A stretch of DNA of 12,789 nucleotides from contig CAKSWC010000028.1 in NCBI GenBank assembly GCA_934511365.1, forward strand, positions 1 through 12,789, written 5' to 3'. The stretch's first letter is position 1. Each line of letters starts with the position of its first letter. The notes beneath the pieces were generated by a model, which was given only the letters and a program-made list of their open reading frames with translations, was not told where the DNA came from and did not search any database. The position numbers and the translations under genes were made by a program. Positions 1 to 6,251 of this stretch are shown one piece after another. This stretch comes from an uncultured Eubacteriales bacterium. Its GTDB lineage: Bacteria > Bacillota > Clostridia > Oscillospirales > Acutalibacteraceae.

Positions 1-76
1 GCCTTAATAGCTCAGTCGGTAGAGCACGCGGCTGTTAACCGCGGTGTCACAGGTTCGAGTCCTGTTTGAGGCGCCA
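1..76 (+). tRNA. tRNA-Asn (anticodon GUU)
   Basis: A complete cloverleaf is visible. The 7-bp acceptor stem (GCCTTAA with TTGAGGC, one G-U pair) is followed by discriminator G and an encoded CCA at 74-76. The anticodon stem CGCGG/CCGCG closes a CTGTTAA loop, which places GTT at the anticodon and so gives asparagine. The T-arm has the usual GGTTCGAGTCC sequence. The gene begins at the first base of the window, so its promoter and any upstream tRNA neighbours are not visible. Confidence 0.97.
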
Positions 77-81
77 TAACG

Positions 82-111
82 AGAACCACTCAAGAGGGTG
101 GTTCTTTTTTT
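82..111 (+). terminator. Rho-independent terminator of the tRNA
   Basis: A 10-bp stem (AGAACCACTC with GGGTGGTTCT, one T-G pair) closes an AAGA loop and is followed directly by a run of seven T. It lies five bases after the tRNA CCA end. On the opposite strand the hairpin is not followed by a T-run, so it serves mainly the tRNA. Confidence 0.9.
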
Positions 112-115
112 GTGG

Positions 116-325
116 TTATCTTTCGTCAATACGTCCGAGAATATAATCGGTTGAGGTCTTGTAAAGGTCGGCAAGGGCAATGAGCAAATCGGTAGGTATG
201 TCACGAAAGCCGCGTTCATAGCGATTATATTGAGGCTGCTTCATTGAAAGATAGTCCGCAACTTGCTGCTGTGTCATGTCGCTGTCCTCGCGCAGCTCAC
301 GGATTCTTTTGTAACACGCCACCAA
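116..325 (-). CDS. Xre-family helix-turn-helix repressor
   Basis: A 69-residue protein that is almost entirely one HTH_3 (Cro/C1-type) DNA-binding domain. The helix-turn-helix spans about residues 18-40 (TQQQVADYLSMKQPQYNRYE, then RG), and it ends with the typical IPTDLLIALADLYKTSTDYILG segment of this family. The start is a TTG at 323-325, chosen because a GGAGGT Shine-Dalgarno sequence lies five bases upstream (331-336); a GTG one codon later is the alternative. There is no sensor or oligomerisation domain. It is transcribed divergently from the membrane-protein gene, and two matching palindromes lie in the gap, so it most likely represses that gene and itself. The family call is sure; the target is inferred from position. 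Confidence 0.9.
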   Translation of the reverse strand: MVACYKRIRELREDSDMTQQQVADYLSMKQPQYNRYERGFRDIPTDLLIALADLYKTSTDYILGRIDER

Positions 326-354
326 TTTGCACCTCCATGAATAAAAAAAGAAAA

Positions 355-370
355 ATAACTGTTTGGTTAT
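355..370. promoter_or_regulatory. Probable Xre operator O1
   Basis: The 16-bp sequence ATAACTGTTTGGTTAT is an imperfect palindrome (one mismatched pair) and matches the second site at 411-426 in 15 of 16 positions. It sits directly upstream of the -35 box of the rightward promoter and within the likely promoter region of the leftward xre gene. That is where an autorepressor would bind. Confidence 0.65.
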
Positions 371-371
371 A

Positions 372-400
372 TTGACATTTTATCATTGATGGTGTAAAAT
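372..400 (+). promoter_or_regulatory. Sigma-A promoter for the membrane-protein gene
   Basis: A perfect -35 TTGACA (372-377) and a -10 TAAAAT (395-400) are separated by 17 bp. Transcription would start near 407, about 47 nt before the ATG. Operator-like palindromes flank it on both sides (355-370 and 411-426), which suggests tight repression. Confidence 0.8.
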
Positions 401-409
401 ATGCAGTGA

Positions 410-427
410 TATAACCGTTTGGTTATA
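410..427. promoter_or_regulatory. Probable Xre operator O2
   Basis: TATAACCGTTTGGTTATA is a palindrome with two 7-bp arms around GTTT. It lies just after the predicted transcription start and repeats the sequence of O1 56 bp away. Repressor bound here would block the rightward promoter. Confidence 0.7.
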
Positions 428-453
428 AAATCTTGAATTTAGGAGGAAAAGAA

Positions 454-1161
454 ATGAAAAAATCTGTTGCGCAAATTATTATATCATCATTGGCTTTGCT
501 GAATGTTGTTTTTGTGCCTGTCTTTGATGTGTGGGGAGGACTTTTTCCGGACAACCCTGAATATAGATTTTTTGATGTGATGGAATATGTGTTTAAGGGT
601 GAATTTGATACATGGGTAATATGGTTCACGCTTTTGCTGTTTGTTCCGTCTGTTTTTATGTTCATCTTTTCTGTGATTGGCTTTAAACCGGCTGCGTGGA
701 TATCTTCTCTAATTGGTACTGTGTTGATGAATATTGCTCTTATTAAATTTGTGCTCGACTATGAAATCAGCTATCTTTTTGATTTTGATGACGGAAATAT
801 TTGCATTGGTTTATGGATTGGACTTGGACTGTTTATCGCCATGCTCTTTATAAGGCCAAAAACCGAAAACAAAATTATCCATTGCACCAACTGTGGTTAT
901 AACGGCTCATATAAGTTAATATTTGACCCCAAATTGCTGACTTGGGAGAATATTAAGACTACTGTTAAAAAGAACATAGTGGTTTGCATTTTGCTTATGA
1001 TATTGGGCTTTCTGTTTTCATGGTTACTTTTAACGATACTGATTTGCTTCGTTATTGTTAAATGCACCGTATATAAAATTTGTCCGAATTGCAAAAATCC
1101 GATTAAAAAGGCTAATGCAGCTCAGCCTGTGACACAAAGCACCAATCAGAACAATTCATAG
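454..1161 (+). CDS. Multi-pass membrane protein with two CxxC zinc knuckles (LITAF-like layout)
   Basis: A 235-residue protein of unknown function. ATG 454 is preferred over the upstream in-frame TTG at 433 because AGGAGG (441-446) lies seven bases before it. Hydrophobic segments lie at about residues 5-25, 52-75, 80-102 and 116-134. Next come a CTNC knuckle (Cys144/Cys147), a hydrophobic stretch at about 174-203 and a second CPNC knuckle (Cys210/Cys213), ending in a polar Gln/Asn-rich tail. Two CxxC pairs split by a membrane-dipping segment is the layout of LITAF-like domains, where the pairs form one zinc site at the membrane face. That likeness is mine by eye, not a confirmed match. The gene is AT-rich and is probably controlled by the divergent Xre repressor. 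Its role is unknown; membrane stress or phage-related functions are only guesses. Confidence 0.85.
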   Translation: MKKSVAQIIISSLALLNVVFVPVFDVWGGLFPDNPEYRFFDVMEYVFKGEFDTWVIWFTLLLFVPSVFMFIFSVIGFKPAAWISSLIGTVLMNIALIKFVLDYEISYLFDFDDGNICIGLWIGLGLFIAMLFIRPKTENKIIHCTNCGYNGSYKLIFDPKLLTWENIKTTVKKNIVVCILLMILGFLFSWLLLTILICFVIVKCTVYKICPNCKNPIKKANAAQPVTQSTNQNNS

Positions 1162-1296
1162 AATATTGTATCCTTGATATCCGAAAAACGAGTTGTAAGA
1201 GATAAGTATAATATTATACACAGATTAAATAACATATATAATATACTAATGAGAATTCCAACAAAGCAAAAAATTCAACAACTGTCTAATTAAATT

Positions 1297-1320
1297 GAGG
1301 GAGGCGAATTAATGCAGTAA
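1297..1320 (+). promoter_or_regulatory. Shine-Dalgarno plus three-codon minimal ORF (ATG CAG TAA)
   Basis: GAGGGAGG (1297-1304) lies seven bases before ATG-CAG-TAA (1312-1320), which would encode only Met-Gln. It sits 54 bp upstream of the vWA-protein start codon. It may be a minimal leader ORF that places a ribosome on the message, the remnant of a lost gene start, or chance. The same bases also fit a weak promoter (TTGAGG at 1295-1300, 17 bp, TAAAAA at 1318-1323), which is the main alternative reading. The rest of 1162-1296 is AT-rich with several TATAAT-like boxes but no convincing -35 partner and no terminator for the upstream gene. Confidence 0.4.
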
Positions 1321-1374
1321 AAATCGGACAGGGGTTGTTTTATATTAAAAAAATTGGTATGGAGGAAAATTAAA

Positions 1375-2253
1375 ATGCAAATATTAAAGAAAAATACAAA
1401 CATGAAGTCAAAGGCAAGAAAAATTCTAAGTATGTTTCTTGCTGTTTTAATGACTCTTTCAATTTTTACGCTCGGCGTCAGCGCCGCAGGATTGAAAAAG
1501 CTTGATCTTGCGTTTGTTGTTGACACAACGGCATCTATGGGCGATGATATTTATCAGGTTAAAGAGGACATGAAAGTATATCTCAATGACCTTAAAGATG
1601 CCGGTTTGGATTTCAGAATTGCGATTGTTGATTACAGAGACTTTGCCTCAAGAAGCGGAACGGCAAGGGACTATCCGTATCGTGTTCAACTTGACTTCAC
1701 CTCTGATGAGAATGCAATCATCAATGCTATTGACAGCCTCACACTTGGCAACGGAGGAGACGGAAGAGAAACAATTTACTCTGCTCTGATCGATGGCCTC
1801 AACAAGCTTAGTTGGAGAGAAGAATCCGGAAAGGCATCTATACTCATGGGTGATGCACCGGCGCTTGACCCGGAACCGTTCACCGGATACACAGCGGAAA
1901 AAGCTATAGATGAGCTTAAAAACGGACTGATTGCTTCAGAGAGCGTTCATTATGCCAAGGCTGCAAAAGGTGCCGTTGCTCTTGCGGACAAGAAGAGGAG
2001 TCAGGTTACCCTGTTTGCGATTGCAACCTCAAGCAGTAGCGCAACAATTAATTGCTTTAAAACTCTTTCGGAAGGTACCGGAGGAAAATCATATGTTGCA
2101 AACAACTCAAGCGAGATAACGGAAATTGTGACTGAAATTATTGATGAAATTCCTGAAGTTGTTCAAGACAATGAACTTTCATTTTGGGAAAAGCTTAAAA
2201 AGTTCTTTAGAGTGATTTGGTATGTAATTTCATTCCAGTGGGGTAAAATCTGA
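1375..2253 (+). CDS. Secreted von Willebrand factor A (vWA) domain protein
   Basis: A 292-residue exported protein. ATG 1375 is chosen over an in-frame TTG at 1354 because GGAGG (1361-1365) lies nine bases before it; ATG 1402 is in frame but has no such site. The signal peptide has a basic stretch (KSKARK) and a hydrophobic core up to about residue 38 with an SAA cleavage site. The vWA domain covers about 42-260. Its metal-ion (MIDAS) site is visible as DTTAS (Asp50, Thr52, Ser54: a DxTxS variant of DxSxS), with Thr133 in DGRET and Asp160 in MGDAP. The C-terminus ends in an amphipathic, aromatic stretch (FWEKLKKFFRVIWYVISF) rather than an LPxTG signal. vWA domains generally bind protein ligands through the metal ion; here the ligand is unknown. 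The next gene starts 17 nt later, so the two are probably co-expressed and may act together at the surface. Confidence 0.88.
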   Translation: MQILKKNTNMKSKARKILSMFLAVLMTLSIFTLGVSAAGLKKLDLAFVVDTTASMGDDIYQVKEDMKVYLNDLKDAGLDFRIAIVDYRDFASRSGTARDYPYRVQLDFTSDENAIINAIDSLTLGNGGDGRETIYSALIDGLNKLSWREESGKASILMGDAPALDPEPFTGYTAEKAIDELKNGLIASESVHYAKAAKGAVALADKKRSQVTLFAIATSSSSATINCFKTLSEGTGGKSYVANNSSEITEIVTEIIDEIPEVVQDNELSFWEKLKKFFRVIWYVISFQWGKI

Positions 2254-2270
2254 TAGATGAGGTGAATTTG

Positions 2271-5200
2271 ATGAAAGCTTCAAAAAGACTGTTTTCACTT
2301 CTCTTGAGCCTCATTATGTTGTTTTCGGCGGTTCCTATTGCTGTGTTTGCGGCAACGGAGTTCACTGCCGGTAATTATACATACACGGTGTCAGGAGACA
2401 ATGCAACGATTGTTTCATATTATGAAAAAGCTGAGGGAAGGGCTACTATACCCTCAAAGCTTGGAGGAAAGACCGTAACCGCCATTGGAGACAGGTCTTT
2501 TCAGGCTTGTACTGTTGTCACTGAGGTTATCATTCCGTCAACCGTTAAGACCATTGGCAAATATGCGTTTTCCTTTTGTTATTCACTGACAAAAATTGAG
2601 ATTCCGGCAAGTGTTACTTCCATTGGTGATTATGCTTTCAGAAACAGCAAAAAGGTTGTTGTTTACTGTCAGAAGGATTCATACGCACATAAATATGCTC
2701 AGAAAAACGGAATCAGTTTTGTTCTGTCCGGAGCAAGCGAGTCGTCCGGCAAGCCGTTTGACGAGAACACCTATATTGCAGATATCTGGCTCAGCCGCAA
2801 CAGAGCGGAAAAAACAAATGAGAACAGATACATTGATGAGCTTCTCTCATATGATTCCATATCATCGGCCGCATATTTGGAACTGCGCACGGACAAAGCC
2901 TTCATGTCATCGGTTGAAATCTGGGAGTCTATGGAGATTATCTTTGACACTGTAAAGCAGACCAAGGAAGTATATAACGCAAAGCTAATTTATGAAGCAC
3001 TTATAATGGATCTGCTCGAAAAAGTTTCGGTGGCAAAAAGCCGAGAGGTCAATAACGCCACTTTAAATGCAGCCGAAACAGTAGGTGAAGTTGCGGACGG
3101 CGTGACTAAGTATAAAGGAATTGTTGATGCAATCGCAGGCCTTGCCTCGGGAACTTCAAAATCACTTCTTGAAATTCTGAAAAAGTGGAAATTTGATCCG
3201 AAGGATCCTTCATTTACAAAGTTTTACGGCTCATTGAATAACATCAGTGACACCGTTGATGACAAATGGAGTAACTCAAAGTTTATTGAGGGAATCGGAA
3301 TACTGGCTGAATTGACGAGCGATGTTACAACATTTTTTGAAAGATTCACCGGATATGTATATGTTGCTGATATGGCAGAAGAAATGGCTGCAATGCTTAA
3401 AAAGATGCGTGAACACACGGCACCGGATTCATTTTTCAGAGTGGCAATAAATGACGTTCTGAGGGCATTTGGAAATATTGATTATGCAGCTGTTATTATG
3501 ACGTGTGACCTCGGCGGAAACTTGGCTCTTGATGTTGCAGACGCTCTTTTTGAGGAGGGAGCAAAGTGGGTTCCCGGATATGGACAGCTCAGAAGTGCAT
3601 ATAAACTTGCAAAGGGCTTCACAGACTTAATTTATAACACATCCAACATAATTGACAAGTATTATCTTCTTCAAGCATCATATGACTTTATCAATGCTGC
3701 ACGCGCCGCCGTTGGAGACCTTAAGAACGCTTATATTTCAAGCGGCACGAGCACGGATGCAGGTGCATATGTATATGCCGTCAGAAGTTTCCGCTATGTT
3801 TATGAAATCGATATTGAATCCGCGTTGGATTTTACAAAAGCCGCTGAGCTTGAAGGTGTTGCAAACAAGGTTAATCTTGGTGCTGATTGTGTATGGGGCT
3901 TTTTCACAGGACAAAGAGTAAAAACATCATATGAGAAAATGGCAGAATCAAAGGAAACAATTCTTGACTGTATAGATTCGAGCCTTTATTGGCTGTCATG
4001 CTCATGGAAATTCAATTATCTTGAAGAGGATTATCCGGAAATTTATCCGTTGTACCTTGAAAGGGAAATTTCACAGGATAGATATAAGCCTCAGATAACT
4101 TCTTGCTATATTGAAAAGAGCGGGAAAACTAACCTTGAATGGTGCATTCCCATAATGTTCTCTGACAGAGATGGCAACATTTATCCGTTATATGCAAATG
4201 TTAACGGAATTGTTGCGAGCGAGACTGTTGCCGGAAGCAAGAAAGAGGTCAATTATAACGCTTATGAGGCACCGAATCCATTGCAGTTCTATAACGGTGC
4301 ATATTTCAAAACCTTTAATAAAAAGTATAAAATCAAAGGCTATTCAACAACTGTTTCTGCCGGCAATGTTTATACCAAGGAAACAGAACATGTTTTGGCT
4401 TATCCATTGGTAACACCTGAAATTGAAATTGTTCTTGACAGAGATACTCTTTCTGCAACCCAAAAAGGCATTCCGATTAAAATAACAGATTATTCAAAGT
4501 CGGAATACAGCTTTATGAAGTATCAAATATACAGGAAAATCAACAATTCAAAGTGGGAACTCATAGACACCGTTGAGCGCAGACCGAAATACGGAACACA
4601 CAGCACGGTATATTATGATGAAAAAGCAAGATCCGGTTATGAATACTCATATAAAGTGGTTTCATATCTGACATTTGATAACGGAGTGACACTTAAATCC
4701 TCAGAAAGCAATGTTTTTGGCACCGAAAATCTTGGAGAAAAGAGCGTTAAAAAAGATCTTACGATTGAACGTCGGTTTGAGAAGAAGCCTACTCTTCGCA
4801 AAATGAGTCTTTCAAGAGCTGCTGTGTCAAAAGAGAACGATACGTCCGCGGAATCATCGGGCATCAAAATCACATGGGAAAAGGTGAACGGCGCCGCTCA
4901 ATATGAAATTTACAGACTGACTTCATTTGGCAATGTCTTTAGAAAGATAGGCACAGTGTCCGACGAGAATCTGTCATATATTGATACGGACCTTGCCAAC
5001 GGATGTGAATACACATACAGAGTTGTGCCTTGTTCAAAGAAAAATAGTGTCAAGACATACAATTTGAACACTTATGCCGAGGGCGCTGTAACATATGAAG
5101 AAAAGCACATCGACAGCAACAACGACGGAAAATGTGACATCTGCGGAGAAAAAACAGGAGAAGTCACTCCGCCTCCGTCTAACCCATCCTCCACCTGCAC

Positions 5201-5312
5201 CCACATCTGCCACAAGAGCGGCTTTTCAGGCTTCATTTACAAAATAGCACGCTTCTTCTGGAAGCTGTTCAGAATCCATCAGACATGCGAGTGCGGAGCA
5301 AAGCACTATTAA
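2271..5312 (+). CDS. Large secreted BspA-like leucine-rich repeat / FN3 surface protein
   Basis: A 1013-residue exported protein. ATG 2271 is preferred over GTG 2262 because GAGGTG (2259-2264) then serves as its ribosome binding site. Layout: signal peptide 1-28 (cleavage near VFAA); LRR_5/BspA-type repeats at about 50-150 (IPSxVxxIGxYAFxxCxxLTxIxIP pattern); a long, mainly helical region at about 160-600 that I cannot assign; two FN3-like domains at about 735-815 and 862-942. Next is a short metal-binding-type motif (HIDSNNDGKCDICGE, 946-960), a Pro/Ser linker and a Cys/His-rich aromatic tail (976-1013) with CTHICHKSGF and CECGAKHY around a hydrophobic FFWKLF core. BspA-like proteins often act in adhesion. 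There is no sortase signal, so the tail is a candidate anchoring or sorting element. It forms an operon with the vWA gene and is followed by a strong terminator. Confidence 0.88.
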   Translation: MKASKRLFSLLLSLIMLFSAVPIAVFAATEFTAGNYTYTVSGDNATIVSYYEKAEGRATIPSKLGGKTVTAIGDRSFQACTVVTEVIIPSTVKTIGKYAFSFCYSLTKIEIPASVTSIGDYAFRNSKKVVVYCQKDSYAHKYAQKNGISFVLSGASESSGKPFDENTYIADIWLSRNRAEKTNENRYIDELLSYDSISSAAYLELRTDKAFMSSVEIWESMEIIFDTVKQTKEVYNAKLIYEALIMDLLEKVSVAKSREVNNATLNAAETVGEVADGVTKYKGIVDAIAGLASGTSKSLLEILKKWKFDPKDPSFTKFYGSLNNISDTVDDKWSNSKFIEGIGILAELTSDVTTFFERFTGYVYVADMAEEMAAMLKKMREHTAPDSFFRVAINDVLRAFGNIDYAAVIMTCDLGGNLALDVADALFEEGAKWVPGYGQLRSAYKLAKGFTDLIYNTSNIIDKYYLLQASYDFINAARAAVGDLKNAYISSGTSTDAGAYVYAVRSFRYVYEIDIESALDFTKAAELEGVANKVNLGADCVWGFFTGQRVKTSYEKMAESKETILDCIDSSLYWLSCSWKFNYLEEDYPEIYPLYLEREISQDRYKPQITSCYIEKSGKTNLEWCIPIMFSDRDGNIYPLYANVNGIVASETVAGSKKEVNYNAYEAPNPLQFYNGAYFKTFNKKYKIKGYSTTVSAGNVYTKETEHVLAYPLVTPEIEIVLDRDTLSATQKGIPIKITDYSKSEYSFMKYQIYRKINNSKWELIDTVERRPKYGTHSTVYYDEKARSGYEYSYKVVSYLTFDNGVTLKSSESNVFGTENLGEKSVKKDLTIERRFEKKPTLRKMSLSRAAVSKENDTSAESSGIKITWEKVNGAAQYEIYRLTSFGNVFRKIGTVSDENLSYIDTDLANGCEYTYRVVPCSKKNSVKTYNLNTYAEGAVTYEEKHIDSNNDGKCDICGEKTGEVTPPPSNPSSTCTHICHKSGFSGFIYKIARFFWKLFRIHQTCECGAKHY

Positions 5313-5343
5313 TCGGCACATCCCTCTTTAAAGTTTCCATAGT

Positions 5344-5389
5344 AACCGGCCGCAAGCCTACACACCCGGGCTTGCGGCCGGTTCTTTTT
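5344..5389 (+). terminator. Strong Rho-independent terminator of the vWA/BspA-like operon
   Basis: A perfect 15-bp, GC-rich stem (AACCGGCCGCAAGCC with its complement at 5369-5383) closes a 10-nt loop and is followed by TTCTTTTT. It lies 31 bases after the stop codon. Confidence 0.93.
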
Positions 5390-5425
5390 GTGTTGAGGCA
5401 AAAACGTCAGGCCGCGCCGCAGACG

Positions 5426-5454
5426 TTGACTTTCCTTTTTCAATCTGCTATCAT
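5426..5454 (+). promoter_or_regulatory. Extended -10 sigma-A promoter for the GNAT operon
   Basis: TTGACT (5426-5431), a 17-bp spacer and TATCAT (5449-5454), with TG one base before the -10 box (extended -10). Transcription would begin near 5461 and leave a leader of about 70 nt. It lies just beyond the upstream terminator, as expected for a new transcription unit. Confidence 0.72.
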
Positions 5455-5530
5455 GTATCAAAACCGGAGGATTTTTTAGTTCGGCGTTTTTTGGTCGGCT
5501 TATAAACTCAGATGCGAGGTGTTATTGAAG

Positions 5531-6001
5531 ATGGAAAGGCTTTTTACGGACAGGCTTTATATTGAGCCGATGACAGAAAAAGAGATGGAAAAGCTGATTG
5601 AAGAAGCACAGCTTATTGATCCCGAAATGGCACAGGCTTACGGTGAAATGTTGTCCGGCTGCCGTGGAGAGCCCAAGTTTTATGACTGGTACGCCGCGCT
5701 GAAAATTTGTTTGAAAAACAGCGGAGAGATGATAGGCGACGCTTGTTTCAAAGGTTTTCCGGAAAGCGGAAGGCCGGAAATCGGTTATGGAATTGACGAA
5801 AAATTCCAAGGCAGAGGTTATGCAACCGAGACGGTAAAAGTGCTTTGCGCATGGGCTTTCACGCAGCCTGGCGTTAAAGGAGTTGAGGCTGAAACCGACC
5901 CGGAAAATGAGAAATCAAAGCGTGTTCTTTTTAAATGCGGCTTTTTACCGACCGGTGAAGTTGGAAAAGAGGGACCGCGCTTTGCTCTTGAAAAAATTTA
6001 A
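5531..6001 (+). CDS. GNAT-family N-acetyltransferase (RimJ/RimL-like)
   Basis: A 156-residue cytoplasmic protein of normal length for a single GNAT fold. It transfers acetyl from acetyl-CoA to an amine; the acceptor cannot be told from sequence. The N-terminal LxTDRLYIEPM strand is typical of the Acetyltransf_3/RimJ-RimL group. Motif A with the acetyl-CoA pyrophosphate-binding loop is QGRGYA (residues 93-98), and the ENEKSKRVLFKCGF segment (125-138) is the usual downstream motif. ATG 5531 is chosen because GAGGTG (5516-5521) lies nine bases upstream; GTG 5519 would use that site as its own start. The following DUF6440 gene starts 13 nt after the stop, with its ribosome binding site touching this stop codon, so the pair is co-translated. 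Confidence 0.9.
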   Translation: MERLFTDRLYIEPMTEKEMEKLIEEAQLIDPEMAQAYGEMLSGCRGEPKFYDWYAALKICLKNSGEMIGDACFKGFPESGRPEIGYGIDEKFQGRGYATETVKVLCAWAFTQPGVKGVEAETDPENEKSKRVLFKCGFLPTGEVGKEGPRFALEKI

Positions 6002-6014
6002 AGGAGGCAGAACC

Positions 6015-6203
6015 ATGAGTAAAAAAGAAAAAAGATTCATAAAAATTCACGCCGAAGGTTCGCTTGACGGCAGTGAGATTTGGGTAGACAAGGAAACGGG
6101 AGTTAATTACTTTTTCCATTTTTCCGGCTATGCAGGAGGGCTGACCGTTCTTCTCGGTGCCGATGGAAAGCCGGTTGTTTCTCCGCTTCCGATTGATGAA
6201 TAA
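6015..6203 (+). CDS. DUF6440 family small protein
   Basis: A 62-residue protein with a strong AAGGAGG site (6001-6007) seven bases before the ATG. The pattern KEKRF...EGSLDGSEIWVDKETGVNYFF...SGYAGGLTVLL...DGKPVVS covers the whole protein and matches what I know as the DUF6440 family, common in Firmicutes and without a known function. There is no signal peptide or membrane segment. It is the second gene of the GNAT operon. An in-frame ATG at 5883 inside the acetyltransferase is not used, because the family start and the ribosome site both point to 6015. Confidence 0.88.
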   Translation: MSKKEKRFIKIHAEGSLDGSEIWVDKETGVNYFFHFSGYAGGLTVLLGADGKPVVSPLPIDE

Positions 6204-6250
6204 TTAAAAAGAGCCGCCTGTGACCTTTGTTTCGGTCATAGGCGGTTTTG
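6204..6250. terminator. Bidirectional terminator between the GNAT operon and lacZ
   Basis: A hairpin with a 12-bp stem (6214-6225 with 6234-6245, one G-T pair) and an 8-nt loop is followed by TTTT on the plus strand. It is preceded by TTAAAAA, which gives a T-run on the minus strand. It sits between convergent genes and can end both transcripts. Confidence 0.85.
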
Positions 6251-6251
6251 A

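Noticed and set aside
1..76. tRNA-Asn as an integration (att) site for a genomic island
   Set aside because: I found no repeat of the tRNA 3' end in the window and no integrase gene, so there is no evidence beyond the position of the Xre pair.
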